Shown: in pieces, positions 9,319 to 18,505 of the stretch
Position numbering within the stretch: the stretch's first letter is position 1
Layout: each line of letters starts with the position of its first letter
Assembly: GCA_049840515.1 (NCBI GenBank)
Contig: JASGKW010000009.1
Coordinates: 1-64,000, forward strand
Direction of reading: 5' to 3'
DNA from: Muricomes sp049840515
Lineage (GTDB): Bacteria; Bacillota; Clostridia; Lachnospirales; Lachnospiraceae
Length of the DNA: 64,000 nt
Program-made: the position numbers and the translations under genes
Notes under the pieces: generated by a model
The model's database searches: none
What the model was told of the DNA's origin: nothing
The model's input: only the letters and a program-made list of their open reading frames with translations

Positions 9319-9351
9319 GGACTGCAAAGGGGTCAGACCCCTTTGCAGTCC
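9319..9351. terminator. 33-bp perfect palindrome over the end of the histidine kinase gene
   Basis: A 16-bp perfect stem with a one-base centre (arms GGACTGCAAAGGGGTC and its complement). The kinase stop codon lies inside it. It is only weakly followed by T residues on the minus strand (ATTTTC). It could be a terminator or a dispersed REP-like palindrome; the GGGGTCAGACCCC core is common in such repeats. Confidence 0.6.
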
Positions 9352-11441
9352 TCCCTCGGAAATGTAATTTCTACCTTGTATAAATCTGCCTCTGTCGATA
9401 TTTTCAGCGAACCGTTCTGAAGTTCAACAAAGCTTTTTGCAATGGCAAGACCTAAGCCGGAGCCTTCTGTATTCCGAGATGCATCTCCTCGGACAAATCT
9501 GTCGGTGATTTCTTCTGTATTGAAGTTCAATTCTGCCGCAGATATGTTTTTCATGGAGATATACACCTGATTATCCAGCTCTTTCATGTCCACATACACC
9601 CTGGTATAGGGCATCGCGTATTTTGTGATGTTTAAAATCAGATTCTCAAAAATACGATAGGTCTTCTGGCTATCCAGCCACAATAATACTTTATGGTCCG
9701 GAAGTGTCCAGCGAACATCCAGATTGGCTTCTTTTATTTTACTATCATACTCTAAACCGACTTGTTTTAGCAAGTCTGCAATATCAACCTGCATAAAATT
9801 CATAATCACATTGTTGCTCGCCGCCTTGCTGATTTCAAACAAATCTTCTATCAGCACTTTTAATCTCAGGGATTTCTGCTCCAACACCTGAACGTATTCT
9901 TTCCTTTTTTCTGCGTCGTTCTCGTTTTTCAGCAGGTCTGTATATGTGATAATTGCAGTCAGAGGAGTTTTCAAATCGTGGGAAACGTTTGTGACCAGTT
10001 CAGTCTTCATTCTCTCACTTTTGACTTCTTCATCCACCGCCTTTTTAAAACCGCTCTGAATCTTTTTCAGTTCCTCCTGAATGGGATTGAAAATGCCCAA
10101 ATCCCCCTCTATGGGAGCCTCCAAATCCCCCTCCGCCAGCCTGCTTGTGGACTGGAGCAGAAGATGATATCTGTCTTGTATATCTCTCACATACTTTTTC
10201 AAAAACAGGAATAATACCACAGAATAGATAATAAGTGCCATAATTCCGAAAAACCACATGGTACAGATTACCACTAAGACAACAAAGTTAATGATTATAA
10301 TTTTGAGGATAGTCCGGTTGGTTTTATCCTGAAAATCCAAATGTATCAACGCGTCATACTGGGTATCGCAGAAACCTTTTATTTTTCTCCAAATCCTTCC
10401 TGCCCTCTTTTTTATTCTTCGCCCATATGCACCGCCACTCTTTTTCATCCACCTCAAAGCTCTGGCACACAATGTCCTCTCCGTCCAGTATGCTTTCTTC
10501 ATTGTAAACATGGCGCCGAGGCATATAAATCCCCACAATACAATTCCAAATACTACAAACCACATTCCTATATTGAGTAAGCCGGAGATAAGATGCTCGC
10601 TTATGGTAAGCCACACTACTTTTGTTACAAGATAGCCAGTTGCTATTACCGCCGCAAATACACACAGTACAATTTCAAATGGAATTCTGAATATGAGCCC
10701 CTTTGCAAAATAATCTTTTTGCTTTACAGAAAGAAAAACTGCCACTGCTGCCAGTACTGACACAAATATGGTTATAAGCCTGTTGAACAGACCATTCTGA
10801 GCCAAACTGTCCACATGGAACGCTTCTATTTCCTGATTCCCCTCCATATAAGAATTCAGATTATCTTCTGTCATTCCATATACAATCTGTACTCCCTCAG
10901 GAACCGGAACCCCCTGCCAGAAAGCGCTGATATCCCCCCATCTCGACAATGATAAGTATTGTTCCACGTTATACTGGGTTCTTTCGTCCATCCCGGCACC
11001 GCTCACCTGGACACTGTACAGCTCTCCGTTCTTCTGAAATGTAAATGCCATCCGCAGTACATAAGAAGTATTTTCTTCTTCCTTCAAAGCCGACAGAGTT
11101 GTTTTGATACCTGTTCCTAAAAGTGCATTTCCCGACTCATTAAACACCTCATAATCCATATATTTTCGGAGAAGTTCAAACTCTTCACCGCCATATTGCT
11201 GCAGCAAATTTGTCCTATCTATTTTACCTGACACCTCATTATTCAAAATATAATTACCGTCAAGCAAGTTTTCCCCTATCCCCATCAGCACATCTTCACT
11301 TACACCGTTGTGCCCCAATTCCCCCTGCATTTGCCGGGAAAGCGCCGGATAGGACATCACCATTCCCGCCGAGCATATAAGTAATATCGCAACTATCAGT
11401 ATAATTGTTGGTCTACGACTGCTTTTCAATTTTATATCCAA
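9333..11441 (-). CDS. Sensor histidine kinase
   Basis: A 702-residue membrane kinase. It has an N-terminal transmembrane segment (residues about 12-30) and a large extracytoplasmic region to about 215. Several further hydrophobic segments follow between 220 and 420, then a linker with an RLAEGDLEAPIEGD HAMP-like stretch. The phosphoacceptor motif is VSHDLKTPLTAI, followed by an ATPase domain with an RGDASRNTEGSGLGLAIAK G-box. The start is a TTG overlapping the regulator gene by 29 bases, with AAGGTGG nine bases upstream; a later start is possible. The partner is the response regulator directly upstream. The signal is unknown; similar kinases respond to envelope stress or peptides. Confidence 0.9.
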   Translation of the reverse strand: MDIKLKSSRRPTIILIVAILLICSAGMVMSYPALSRQMQGELGHNGVSEDVLMGIGENLLDGNYILNNEVSGKIDRTNLLQQYGGEEFELLRKYMDYEVFNESGNALLGTGIKTTLSALKEEENTSYVLRMAFTFQKNGELYSVQVSGAGMDERTQYNVEQYLSLSRWGDISAFWQGVPVPEGVQIVYGMTEDNLNSYMEGNQEIEAFHVDSLAQNGLFNRLITIFVSVLAAVAVFLSVKQKDYFAKGLIFRIPFEIVLCVFAAVIATGYLVTKVVWLTISEHLISGLLNIGMWFVVFGIVLWGFICLGAMFTMKKAYWTERTLCARALRWMKKSGGAYGRRIKKRAGRIWRKIKGFCDTQYDALIHLDFQDKTNRTILKIIIINFVVLVVICTMWFFGIMALIIYSVVLFLFLKKYVRDIQDRYHLLLQSTSRLAEGDLEAPIEGDLGIFNPIQEELKKIQSGFKKAVDEEVKSERMKTELVTNVSHDLKTPLTAIITYTDLLKNENDAEKRKEYVQVLEQKSLRLKVLIEDLFEISKAASNNVIMNFMQVDIADLLKQVGLEYDSKIKEANLDVRWTLPDHKVLLWLDSQKTYRIFENLILNITKYAMPYTRVYVDMKELDNQVYISMKNISAAELNFNTEEITDRFVRGDASRNTEGSGLGLAIAKSFVELQNGSLKISTEADLYKVEITFPREDCKGV

Positions 11442-12111
11442 CTCCCCACACCACCTTCAAATATTTTGGATTTTTCGGGTCCACCTCTATTTTTTCTCTA
11501 ATGTTCCGCACATGTACCATAATGGTATCTGTGTTGATTGCTTTCTCCTGCCATACCCTCTCATAAATTTCTTCCGCGCTGAATACGCGCCCGGGATTCT
11601 TTGCGAGAAGCAGAAGAATTTTATACTCGATTGGGGTCGTCTTTACCAGATTCCCATCCACAGAAACCTCCACCGTATCCTCATTGATTTCCATGCCGCC
11701 GATTACATGTACATTCTCCTTTGGCTCCAATTTTTCCAGAAACCTTTTGTACCGCCGTATCTGGGAGTTCACCCTCGCCATCAGCTCCATCGGCGTAAAA
11801 GGTTTTGTCACATAATCGTCCGCACCTATGTTGAGCCCCATAATCTTATCCACTTCCTCAGATTTTGCGGAGAGCATTATCACCGGAAAATCATATTTTT
11901 CCCTCAATTTCATTGTCATGCGGATTCCGTCCAGCCGGGGCATCATAACATCTACAATGGCAAGGTGAATTTCTTCTCTCTCCATCACTTCCAGCCCTTC
12001 CGCACCGTCTGCCGCCTGAAATACCTTATACCCCTGACTTTGCAGGTAAATCTGAACTCCTTCCCTGATTTCCTTGTCGTCCTCCACAATTAATATATGA
12101 TTGATTTCCAT
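11413..12111 (-). CDS. OmpR/PhoB-type response regulator
   Basis: A 232-residue regulator. The receiver domain has the acidic pair EDD near residue 10, the phosphorylated aspartate in VDVMMPRLDG, and the conserved lysine in YVTKPF. A winged-helix DNA-binding domain follows (PIEYKILLLLAKNPG, then VRNIREKIE and VVWGVGYKIE). AGGAGGGAG precedes the ATG. It is the first gene of a pair with the kinase. The two lie downstream of a lipid-modification cluster on the same strand, so an envelope target is plausible but unproven. Confidence 0.93.
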   Translation of the reverse strand: MEINHILIVEDDKEIREGVQIYLQSQGYKVFQAADGAEGLEVMEREEIHLAIVDVMMPRLDGIRMTMKLREKYDFPVIMLSAKSEEVDKIMGLNIGADDYVTKPFTPMELMARVNSQIRRYKRFLEKLEPKENVHVIGGMEINEDTVEVSVDGNLVKTTPIEYKILLLLAKNPGRVFSAEEIYERVWQEKAINTDTIMVHVRNIREKIEVDPKNPKYLKVVWGVGYKIEKQS

Positions 12112-12134
12112 GACTCCCTCCTGATTGGTTCTGT

Positions 12135-12767
12135 TTAAATATCTTTTACCAGTATATCACATTCTCCCATTATATTGGCACTGACAGGAAGTTCGGGAAT
12201 ATGCTTCTTATCTAGCTCCCCATAATTGTGGGCTGCCACCGTCACCGTAGAAAATGGCAGAGGTATCACATATTTATCCCACCTCCATCTTAAACGCAGC
12301 TTGGAAGAATAGGAAATGGTAATTCCCACAAAATCTTCCCCCGACTGCTCTGACAAAAAGAATGCCAGCTTTTTTGCCTCATGCCTTGGCCCCAGCGGCC
12401 CGTCCAGGGCCACCGCAATACAGCGCGCTTTCTCATAAGCATTTTGAAAAACATTTTTTAACACACCAAAACTTGCAAACCCATCCGGAACTCGAATTGC
12501 ATTTCCCCCACATCGCTCTATTAAGCTTTGTATGTAATCTCCCCTTGTATCTGCGGTCACAATCACATCCACAGGGCTGGTCTGCCTGGATATATCCGCC
12601 AGTACCAGGTTCATAAAATAGCTGTCCTCATGCCAGAAACCAAATATCTGTTTTCCCCGGCACACAGAGTTCTCCGCCCACTGTATCACAACTGTCTTTT
12701 CAAGAAGTTTTAAATATCCTGTAAATAGATGTACTAAGATGTTTTGCCCCATCTCCCTCGGTTTCAT
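12135..12767 (-). CDS. DUF374-like lysophospholipid acyltransferase family protein
   Basis: A 210-residue protein matching the DUF374/LPLAT pattern: GFWHEDSYF near residue 43 (the H-x4-D-like motif region), then TADTRGDYIQSLIERCGG, then ALDGPLGPRHEAK. These correspond to the family's WH, SRSxDGE and DGPRGPR blocks. It would act on membrane lipids at the inner face. The start has AGGGGAAGAG upstream and may overlap the extended end of the glycosyltransferase gene. Substrate is unknown. Confidence 0.75.
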   Translation of the reverse strand: MKPREMGQNILVHLFTGYLKLLEKTVVIQWAENSVCRGKQIFGFWHEDSYFMNLVLADISRQTSPVDVIVTADTRGDYIQSLIERCGGNAIRVPDGFASFGVLKNVFQNAYEKARCIAVALDGPLGPRHEAKKLAFFLSEQSGEDFVGITISYSSKLRLRWRWDKYVIPLPFSTVTVAAHNYGELDKKHIPELPVSANIMGECDILVKDI

Positions 12768-12860
12768 ATTCTCTTCCCCTTTCTGTCCTCTCCTTTATAC
12801 ACTGCGCATAAAGCTGTTCCTCATACACCGCCAGACTGGAAGCCCTGAAGTAAGATGCAG

Positions 12861-14020
12861 TCACTCCGCCTGTATTTTCATTCCGCCATAATTTTCTTCC
12901 CTCAGAACTTCTATGATTTTTCCTGTCCACTCTTCTGTATCTTCTTCCGTCATATATCCATTTTTTCCGTTGACAACAATATCCTCCACCCCCGTCGCCC
13001 GGACAGCGACAACTGGATTTCCAGCGGCAAAGGCTTCCGCCAGCACAATTCCCTGAGTCTCTGATTTTGATGCAAACAAAAATAATTCACTGGCCCTCAG
13101 ATACTCCTTCACCCTTTCATTTTTCACATTTCCCACAAAAATAACTTCCCCTGCAATTCCAAGTTCTTCTGCCATCTCTTCCAATTCATTTCTCATACTG
13201 CCCTCTCCCATGAACAGCACCCGGAAATTCGCTCCCATCCGCTCTTTTAGTCTGGCAATTCCTTTGAGCATAAAGCGGGGATTCTTCTCTTCCTCCAGCC
13301 GGGACACGGTACAAAATAAATGTTTACGTCCCTGAAGATATAACTTTCTAATCTGTTTGGCTTCTTTTTCATTCTGTATATAAAATGAATCCTCAAGCCC
13401 CGTGGGAAATACAGCCGTCTGTGTCTTCGTACCTCCTTTGCTTATCATTTTTTTCATGCTTGCTGTGGGGGCCAATATCAGGCCACATTGATTGGTGAAC
13501 CACCGCATATATCCCGGCACTATTTTCTCCTTGACCGCCCGGAACATTTCTTTTCCCGCGCTTCCCGCGTTCTCTATGGTTTTAAGGGGCGTGATATAGT
13601 GCAGGTAATCTTCATATTTTGTGTGGTAAGTGTAGATGGCAGGCAAATCATATTTTCTGCCCAGATAAAGTGCCGCAGGGCCCACAAACATGGGGTGATG
13701 CACATGAATGCAGTCAAACTCTTCCGCCTCAAAAACCTCCAGTATCTCCGGAATTATCATTTTGGGATACACCATTCCATTCTCCATCTTCCGCACACTG
13801 GTTTTGTAACGAATGATGCGCTCCCTGTACATTTCCCATTCCTGCCCAATCTGTATTTCCTGTTGTTCCTCCTGTTCTGCATACGGTTCCTGAATATATC
13901 CAGGGGCAAATACCGTCACCTGGTGCCCCAGCTTTGCCAGCTTTTTGCCTGTCTTTCAACCGAAATAGGCACCCCGCCTACAAAAGGTTTATAATTATTA
14001 GTCAGCATAGCTATTCTCAT
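12861..14020 (-). CDS. GT4-family glycosyltransferase, frameshifted
   Basis: The N-terminus starts at the ATG at 14020 (MRIAMLTNNYKPFVGGVPIS) behind GAGGCGGAAG. It changes frame near 13941 (an A-run next to AGCT) and continues into LGHQVTVFAPGY. The body has HVHHPMFVG, YTYHTKYEDY, the donor-site block VSRLEEEKNPR, and the E-x7-E motif SETQGIVLAEAFAAG. This resembles diacylglycerol glucosyltransferases and related mannosyltransferases. The frame stops at 12861, but GVTASYFRASSLAVYEE in the next frame looks like its true C-terminus and would extend it to about 12702. It lies between dedA and a lipid acyltransferase-like gene, so a membrane-glycolipid role is likely. Confidence 0.85.
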
Positions 14021-14033
14021 TTCTTCCGCCTCC

Positions 14034-14328
14034 TCACCCCAGTATTTTCATTGCTTCTTCCCCAAAATAATAGCCCGCTCCGATGAATATGAAATTCCAT
14101 AAGAAGATTCCCAGAACAGAACTCACCGTATATTTCAAAAAATTCATCCGCACCATGCCCGCAGGAATGGATATAATTGTCCGCACCATAGGCAGCCCAG
14201 ATGCCTGTCAGCGGCATAATGACTCCAGCGGGAAATCCCGGCAGATTCATATATTCCAGAAGAACAATTAAATATATATAAAAACAACCATATTGAAGGA
14301 AATATTGGGTCAATGTCTGGACATTCAT
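14034..14328 (-). pseudogene. DedA-family membrane protein with internal deletion
   Basis: The start MNVQTLTQYFLQYG at 14328 leads into the N-terminal DedA block LPGFPAGVIMPLTGI. Near 14191-14206 the frame jumps directly to the C-terminal block GLPMVRTIISIPAGMVRM, then LKYTVSSVLGIFLWNFIFIGAGYYFGEEAMKILG, stopping at 14034. Normal DedA proteins are about 200 residues; here some 80 residues between the blocks are missing and the two halves are out of frame. This is a real deletion or an assembly collapse, not a one-base error. The glycosyltransferase start follows 14 bases later. Confidence 0.7.
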
Positions 14329-14333
14329 AAAAA

Positions 14334-14387
14334 CAGCCTCCTTTAGAATTCTGCTTTCATGATAAAACACAATTCTAAAGGAGGCTG
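14334..14387 (-). promoter_or_regulatory. Perfect 17-bp hairpin that sequesters the dedA ribosome binding site
   Basis: Arms 14334-14350 and 14371-14387 are exact complements (CAGCCTCCTTTAGAATT) around a 20-base loop. In the dedA transcript the second arm contains AAAGGAGG, the only ribosome binding site, and is followed by CTGTTTTT then ATG. The structure could therefore block translation, or terminate transcription, or both. Confidence 0.6.
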
Positions 14388-14490
14388 CTATAAGAACCAA
14401 AAGATTTCCTTAAGAAATAACGAGATATTTCTGTTAAAACCATACTATTTTTCTTATTTACATAAATTTTACTGAATTTTGGCATCTTAT

Positions 14491-14519
14491 TTTACATATC
14501 ACAGTTATTACTATTTATA
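14491..14519 (+). promoter_or_regulatory. Probable promoter of ppx-ppk
   Basis: TTTACA (14491-14496) and TTTATA (14514-14519) with a 17-base spacer, about 20 bases before the ribosome binding site region of ppx. Confidence 0.45.
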
Positions 14520-14547
14520 GGAGTTATTTTTGACAGGGAGAAAATTT

Positions 14548-15483
14548 ATGAAACAAGCAATTATTGATATCGGTTCAAACTCAATGCGTCTGACATTGTA
14601 CGAAATAGATGGAACCAGCTTCAGAATTTTATTTAAAGAAAAGTTTATGGCGGGACTTGCCCGGTATGTGGAGAGCGACATTTTGTCTGCTGAGGGAATT
14701 GAACGTGCTTACACTGGTCTATTGAATTTCAGGGAAACTCTGGAAGCTCTGGACATCAAAAATGTAGCCGTATTCGCCACCGCCTCATTGAGAAATATTA
14801 AAAACACAGAAGAAGCCCTCACCGCAATAAAAATTGCCACCGGATATTCCGTTGAAATAATCAGTGGTGAAAGTGAAGCCCTGCTCGGTTATACGGGCGC
14901 AATGCAGGAAATCAGTCTGGCAGATGGGGCATTTATTGATATAGGCGGCGGCAGCACAGAAATTGTGTCATTTGAAAATGGGCAGCCTCTTTCGTCGGCG
15001 AGCTTTCATGTAGGTTCATTAAACTTATATAGGGAATGCGTAAAAAAAATCATGCCGGGCAATGGCTCTCTCAAACGGATACAAAAAACACTCACAAACG
15101 AAATTGATAAAAAGAGTCTTTTCACTTTTGACAAACGCTCACCTCTGATATGTGTGGGGGGTACAGCCCGCGCCGTCCTGAAGATTGCAGGAAAACTGTA
15201 TGACCTTCCGCCTGGCTGCCGCACGGTTTCAAAAGCACAGTTTAATGATATGTGTGCTCTGCTCTGTAAGGGGAACCGCGCGGCGGCTGACATTGTGCTG
15301 AAACTTGAGCCGGACAGGATTCATACTATTGTGCCAGGTCTTATGATTATGAAGCACATATTCCAGCTTTTCAACTCAGATAAAATTATAGTCAGCAAAT
15401 ACAGCGTGAGGGAGGGCTACCTATGCCAAAAATTACTTCAGACAAACAAGACAGATATATGTATACCCAAAATAGAGAGCTAA
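14548..15483 (+). CDS. ppx: Exopolyphosphatase, Ppx/GppA family
   Basis: A 311-residue short-form Ppx/GppA phosphatase that hydrolyses inorganic polyphosphate or pppGpp. The two phosphate-binding signatures of the actin-like fold are present: AIIDIGSNSMRLTLYEI at the N-terminus and FIDIGGGSTEIV near residue 130. It lacks the C-terminal HD-like extension of the E. coli protein. The ATG at 14548 with AGGGAG upstream is preferred over an in-frame TTG at 14530. Its last 61 bases overlap ppk, so the two are translated together. Confidence 0.9.
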   Translation: MKQAIIDIGSNSMRLTLYEIDGTSFRILFKEKFMAGLARYVESDILSAEGIERAYTGLLNFRETLEALDIKNVAVFATASLRNIKNTEEALTAIKIATGYSVEIISGESEALLGYTGAMQEISLADGAFIDIGGGSTEIVSFENGQPLSSASFHVGSLNLYRECVKKIMPGNGSLKRIQKTLTNEIDKKSLFTFDKRSPLICVGGTARAVLKIAGKLYDLPPGCRTVSKAQFNDMCALLCKGNRAAADIVLKLEPDRIHTIVPGLMIMKHIFQLFNSDKIIVSKYSVREGYLCQKLLQTNKTDICIPKIES

Positions 15484-17510
15484 GCTGGCTCAAATTTAAC
15501 CAGCGCGTACTTGAGGAGGCTGCGGACAGGACGAATCCGCCCCTTGAGCGCTTGAAGTTTGTCTCTATATTTTCAAGCAACCTTGACGAATTTTTTATGG
15601 TACGAGTCGGCAGTTTGTTTGATGTATCATTGATGTCTCCTTCAGAAATTGATAATAAGAGTGGTATGACAGCGGCCGAACAGCTAAACAAAATTTATAG
15701 TGCCATCCCCGGGTTAATTGAATTAAAAAAACAGATTTATTCATCAGTTCTTTCGGATATTTCAAAATATGGGGTAGTCGATCTCCAATATTCCGACCTC
15801 GAAAAATCTGAACGGAAATTTGTCCATCGGTATTTTCAATCCAGCATACTTCCGATTCTTTCCCCCATAAATATTGGAAGCCGTCACCCAGTCCCTCATC
15901 TTGTAAATAAGTGCCTGTATGCTGCAGTACTCCTGAAGGACAAAAAAGGAAAAAGTTCCATCGGCCTTGTCCCAATGCCTGATGCTCTGCCCCCATACGT
16001 CAAAATGCCAGAATCTGATATCCGATTCATTCGCACTGAGAATATTCTTTTAGAGTGGGCCCCTACATTGTTTGGGGCATATCAGGTGACAGAGTCCTGC
16101 ATTATCAAAGTGACACGCAATGCAGATATCAGTTTCGATGCAGAAAAATTTGAGGATAACGAAGATGATTTTCGCAGCCGTGTCACAAGTCTTCTAAAAA
16201 AGCGGGATACCTTGTCCATTGTGCGCATAGAAATCAGCTGTGAGATATCAGATGATTTTTTCGCAATACTAACCAATCTGACTCATCTGGAACAATATCA
16301 GGCTTATTTTGACGTCTGTCCACTTAATATGGGATACGTTTATCAGTTGGCTGACGAACTGTCTCCCCAAAAGTCCGGCTTATTGCTTTATGAACCATAT
16401 CAGGCAAGATGGCCGGAAGACCTCAGCCGTGAACACAGCATGATTAAACAGATACAAAAACAAGACAGACTTCTGTTTTATCCCTTCGATTCCGTTGACC
16501 CTTTCCTGCTGCTTCTAAAAGAGGCGGCGGAGCGGCCTGATGTTATTTCAATAAAAATAACCATATACCGGCTTGCTTCCTCGTCAAGAATAGCGCGTAT
16601 TTTATGCCGCGCTGCTGAAAACGGCAAGGAAGTCATTGTGCTTATGGAATTGCGGGCCCGCTTTGATGAAGCAAACAATGTCACCTGGTCAAAGATTCTC
16701 GAAGATTCCGGCTGTCAGGTTGTCTATGGCATAGAAGACTTTAAATGCCATAGTAAAATCTGCCTGATTACCATACATACAAGAGGGAAAATAAACTACA
16801 TTACCCAGATTGGCACAGGCAATTACAACGAGAAAACCAATGCTATGTACACTGACCTGACCATTATGACCGCATCTGATGCCATCGGCAAGGATGGCAC
16901 GGCGTTCTTTAGAAATATGCTGGTCAATAACCTTGACGGAGAATATGAGCAGCTTCTTGTCGCGCCCAGCGGAATAAGAACATCTGTATGTATGCTCATT
17001 GACGAACAGATTTCCAAGGGTGAGGACGGTTATATATGCATTAAGGCTAATTCAATTACTGAACGCAGGGTCATTGATAAACTGAGGGAGGCATCCCTGG
17101 CCGGCGTAGAGATTCATCTCATCATCCGTGGTATTTGCTGCATTATTCCAGGTGTACCCAATCATACAGATAATGTACATGTGACAAGTATTGTCGGCCG
17201 GTTTCTTGAACACGCAAGGATATACTGTTTTGGAAAAGGGTCCGATGCAAAACTGTACATCTCCTCCGCTGATATGATGACAAGAAACCTCAACCAGCGT
17301 GTGGAGATTGCCTGCCCCATCCATGATTCAGAGATAAAGGAGCAGCTTAAGCAGATACTTTCGTGTCAGCTTCAGGACAATGTAAAAGCCAGCTTTTTGA
17401 TGTCCAGCGGGTTGTATAACCGCAAAAAAAATCAGATACCCACAATGTATGACAGCCAGCAGCAATTCATGGCTTGTCACTGCATAAGGCTGAACAATAT
17501 AAGAATGTAA
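15423..17510 (+). CDS. ppk: Polyphosphate kinase 1
   Basis: A 695-residue PPK1, which reversibly moves the terminal phosphate of ATP onto polyphosphate. The N-terminus ELSWLKFNQRVLEEA and NLDEFFMVRVG are typical. IKITIYRLASSSRI and MELRARFDEANNV form the catalytic core, and the phospho-accepting histidine is in KCHSK. It overlaps ppx by 61 bases; GGGAGGG sits nine bases before the ATG at 15423. Synthesis and breakdown of polyphosphate are thus encoded together. The C-terminus (residues 660-695) is divergent. Confidence 0.95.
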   Translation: MPKITSDKQDRYMYTQNRELSWLKFNQRVLEEAADRTNPPLERLKFVSIFSSNLDEFFMVRVGSLFDVSLMSPSEIDNKSGMTAAEQLNKIYSAIPGLIELKKQIYSSVLSDISKYGVVDLQYSDLEKSERKFVHRYFQSSILPILSPINIGSRHPVPHLVNKCLYAAVLLKDKKGKSSIGLVPMPDALPPYVKMPESDIRFIRTENILLEWAPTLFGAYQVTESCIIKVTRNADISFDAEKFEDNEDDFRSRVTSLLKKRDTLSIVRIEISCEISDDFFAILTNLTHLEQYQAYFDVCPLNMGYVYQLADELSPQKSGLLLYEPYQARWPEDLSREHSMIKQIQKQDRLLFYPFDSVDPFLLLLKEAAERPDVISIKITIYRLASSSRIARILCRAAENGKEVIVLMELRARFDEANNVTWSKILEDSGCQVVYGIEDFKCHSKICLITIHTRGKINYITQIGTGNYNEKTNAMYTDLTIMTASDAIGKDGTAFFRNMLVNNLDGEYEQLLVAPSGIRTSVCMLIDEQISKGEDGYICIKANSITERRVIDKLREASLAGVEIHLIIRGICCIIPGVPNHTDNVHVTSIVGRFLEHARIYCFGKGSDAKLYISSADMMTRNLNQRVEIACPIHDSEIKEQLKQILSCQLQDNVKASFLMSSGLYNRKKNQIPTMYDSQQQFMACHCIRLNNIRM

Positions 17511-17610
17511 AGCGAAAACTTTCAGAACGAATCGCCGCTTTCTTTCAAAAGTATTTCAGCAGTATGTAAGAATATGCAATATAACATAAAAAATGAAATG
17601 GAGGATTATT

Positions 17611-18459
17611 TTGAAACAATTACTTGAGAAAAAAGGATTTATTTGTGATATGGACGGTGTGATTTATCATGGAAACCGCCTGCTGCCTGGTGTTACAGAG
17701 TTTCTAAAATGGCTGAAGGAGAATGGGAAGAGATTTCTTTTTTTGACCAATTCCGGTCAGTCTACCCCCAGAGAACTACAGCAAAAGCTGGGGCGAATGG
17801 GGCTTGATGTAGATGAGTCACATTTCTATACCAGCGCCCTTGCCACAGCACATTTCCTGAATAACCAGGCTCCCGGGTGCAGCGCTTATGTAATGGGCGA
17901 GCATGGAATCCAGGTAGCACTCCACGATGTCGGCATTACATACAACGATGTCAACCCTGATTATGTGGTGGTAGGCGAAGCAAGCGGCTACAACCTTGAA
18001 ATGATTACAAAGGCAATCCGGCTTGTGAACGGAGGGGCAAAACTTGTTGGCACAAATTACGATTTGACCGGACCAACTGAATTTGGAATTGCCCCCTCCT
18101 GCCGGGCACTGCTTGCACCCATCGAGCTGGCCACCGGAAAACAGGCTTACTATGTAGGTAAACCAAATCCACTGATGATGCGCACAGGGCTGAAACTTTT
18201 GGGTGTTCACTCTGAAGATGCAGCAATCATTGGTGACCGCATGGACACCGACATTATTGCCGGCATTGAATCTGGTCTGGACACTGTGCTTGTCCTGTCC
18301 GGTGTCACCACCCGGGAAGACTGTCTGAAGTTTCCATACAGACCCCGGTTAATCCTTGACGGCGTAGGTACTATCCCTGCTGCTGACAAAAGCACAGAGA
18401 TTTTGGACTCTCCGTGTGACGTTGAGTTTACAGAAACAGATACTGCTCTGGAACAATAA
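17611..18459 (+). CDS. HAD-IIA sugar-phosphatase, NagD-like
   Basis: A 282-residue cytosolic phosphatase of the HAD superfamily. Motif I is CDMDGVIYHGN, motif II FLTNSGQSTP, and the later GKPNPLMM and IGDRMDTDIIAGIESG give motifs III and IV. The C2-type cap lies between motifs II and III, which places it with NagD and p-nitrophenyl phosphatases. The likely start is the TTG at 17611; the upstream in-frame ATG at 17593 lacks a ribosome binding site and its codons contain the TGGAGG that serves the TTG. The physiological substrate is unknown. Confidence 0.88.
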   Translation: MKQLLEKKGFICDMDGVIYHGNRLLPGVTEFLKWLKENGKRFLFLTNSGQSTPRELQQKLGRMGLDVDESHFYTSALATAHFLNNQAPGCSAYVMGEHGIQVALHDVGITYNDVNPDYVVVGEASGYNLEMITKAIRLVNGGAKLVGTNYDLTGPTEFGIAPSCRALLAPIELATGKQAYYVGKPNPLMMRTGLKLLGVHSEDAAIIGDRMDTDIIAGIESGLDTVLVLSGVTTREDCLKFPYRPRLILDGVGTIPAADKSTEILDSPCDVEFTETDTALEQ

Positions 18460-18505
18460 AACTTGATATAGACTTTTAAGCGGATTCAGGAAAGGAAAGA
18501 CAACT

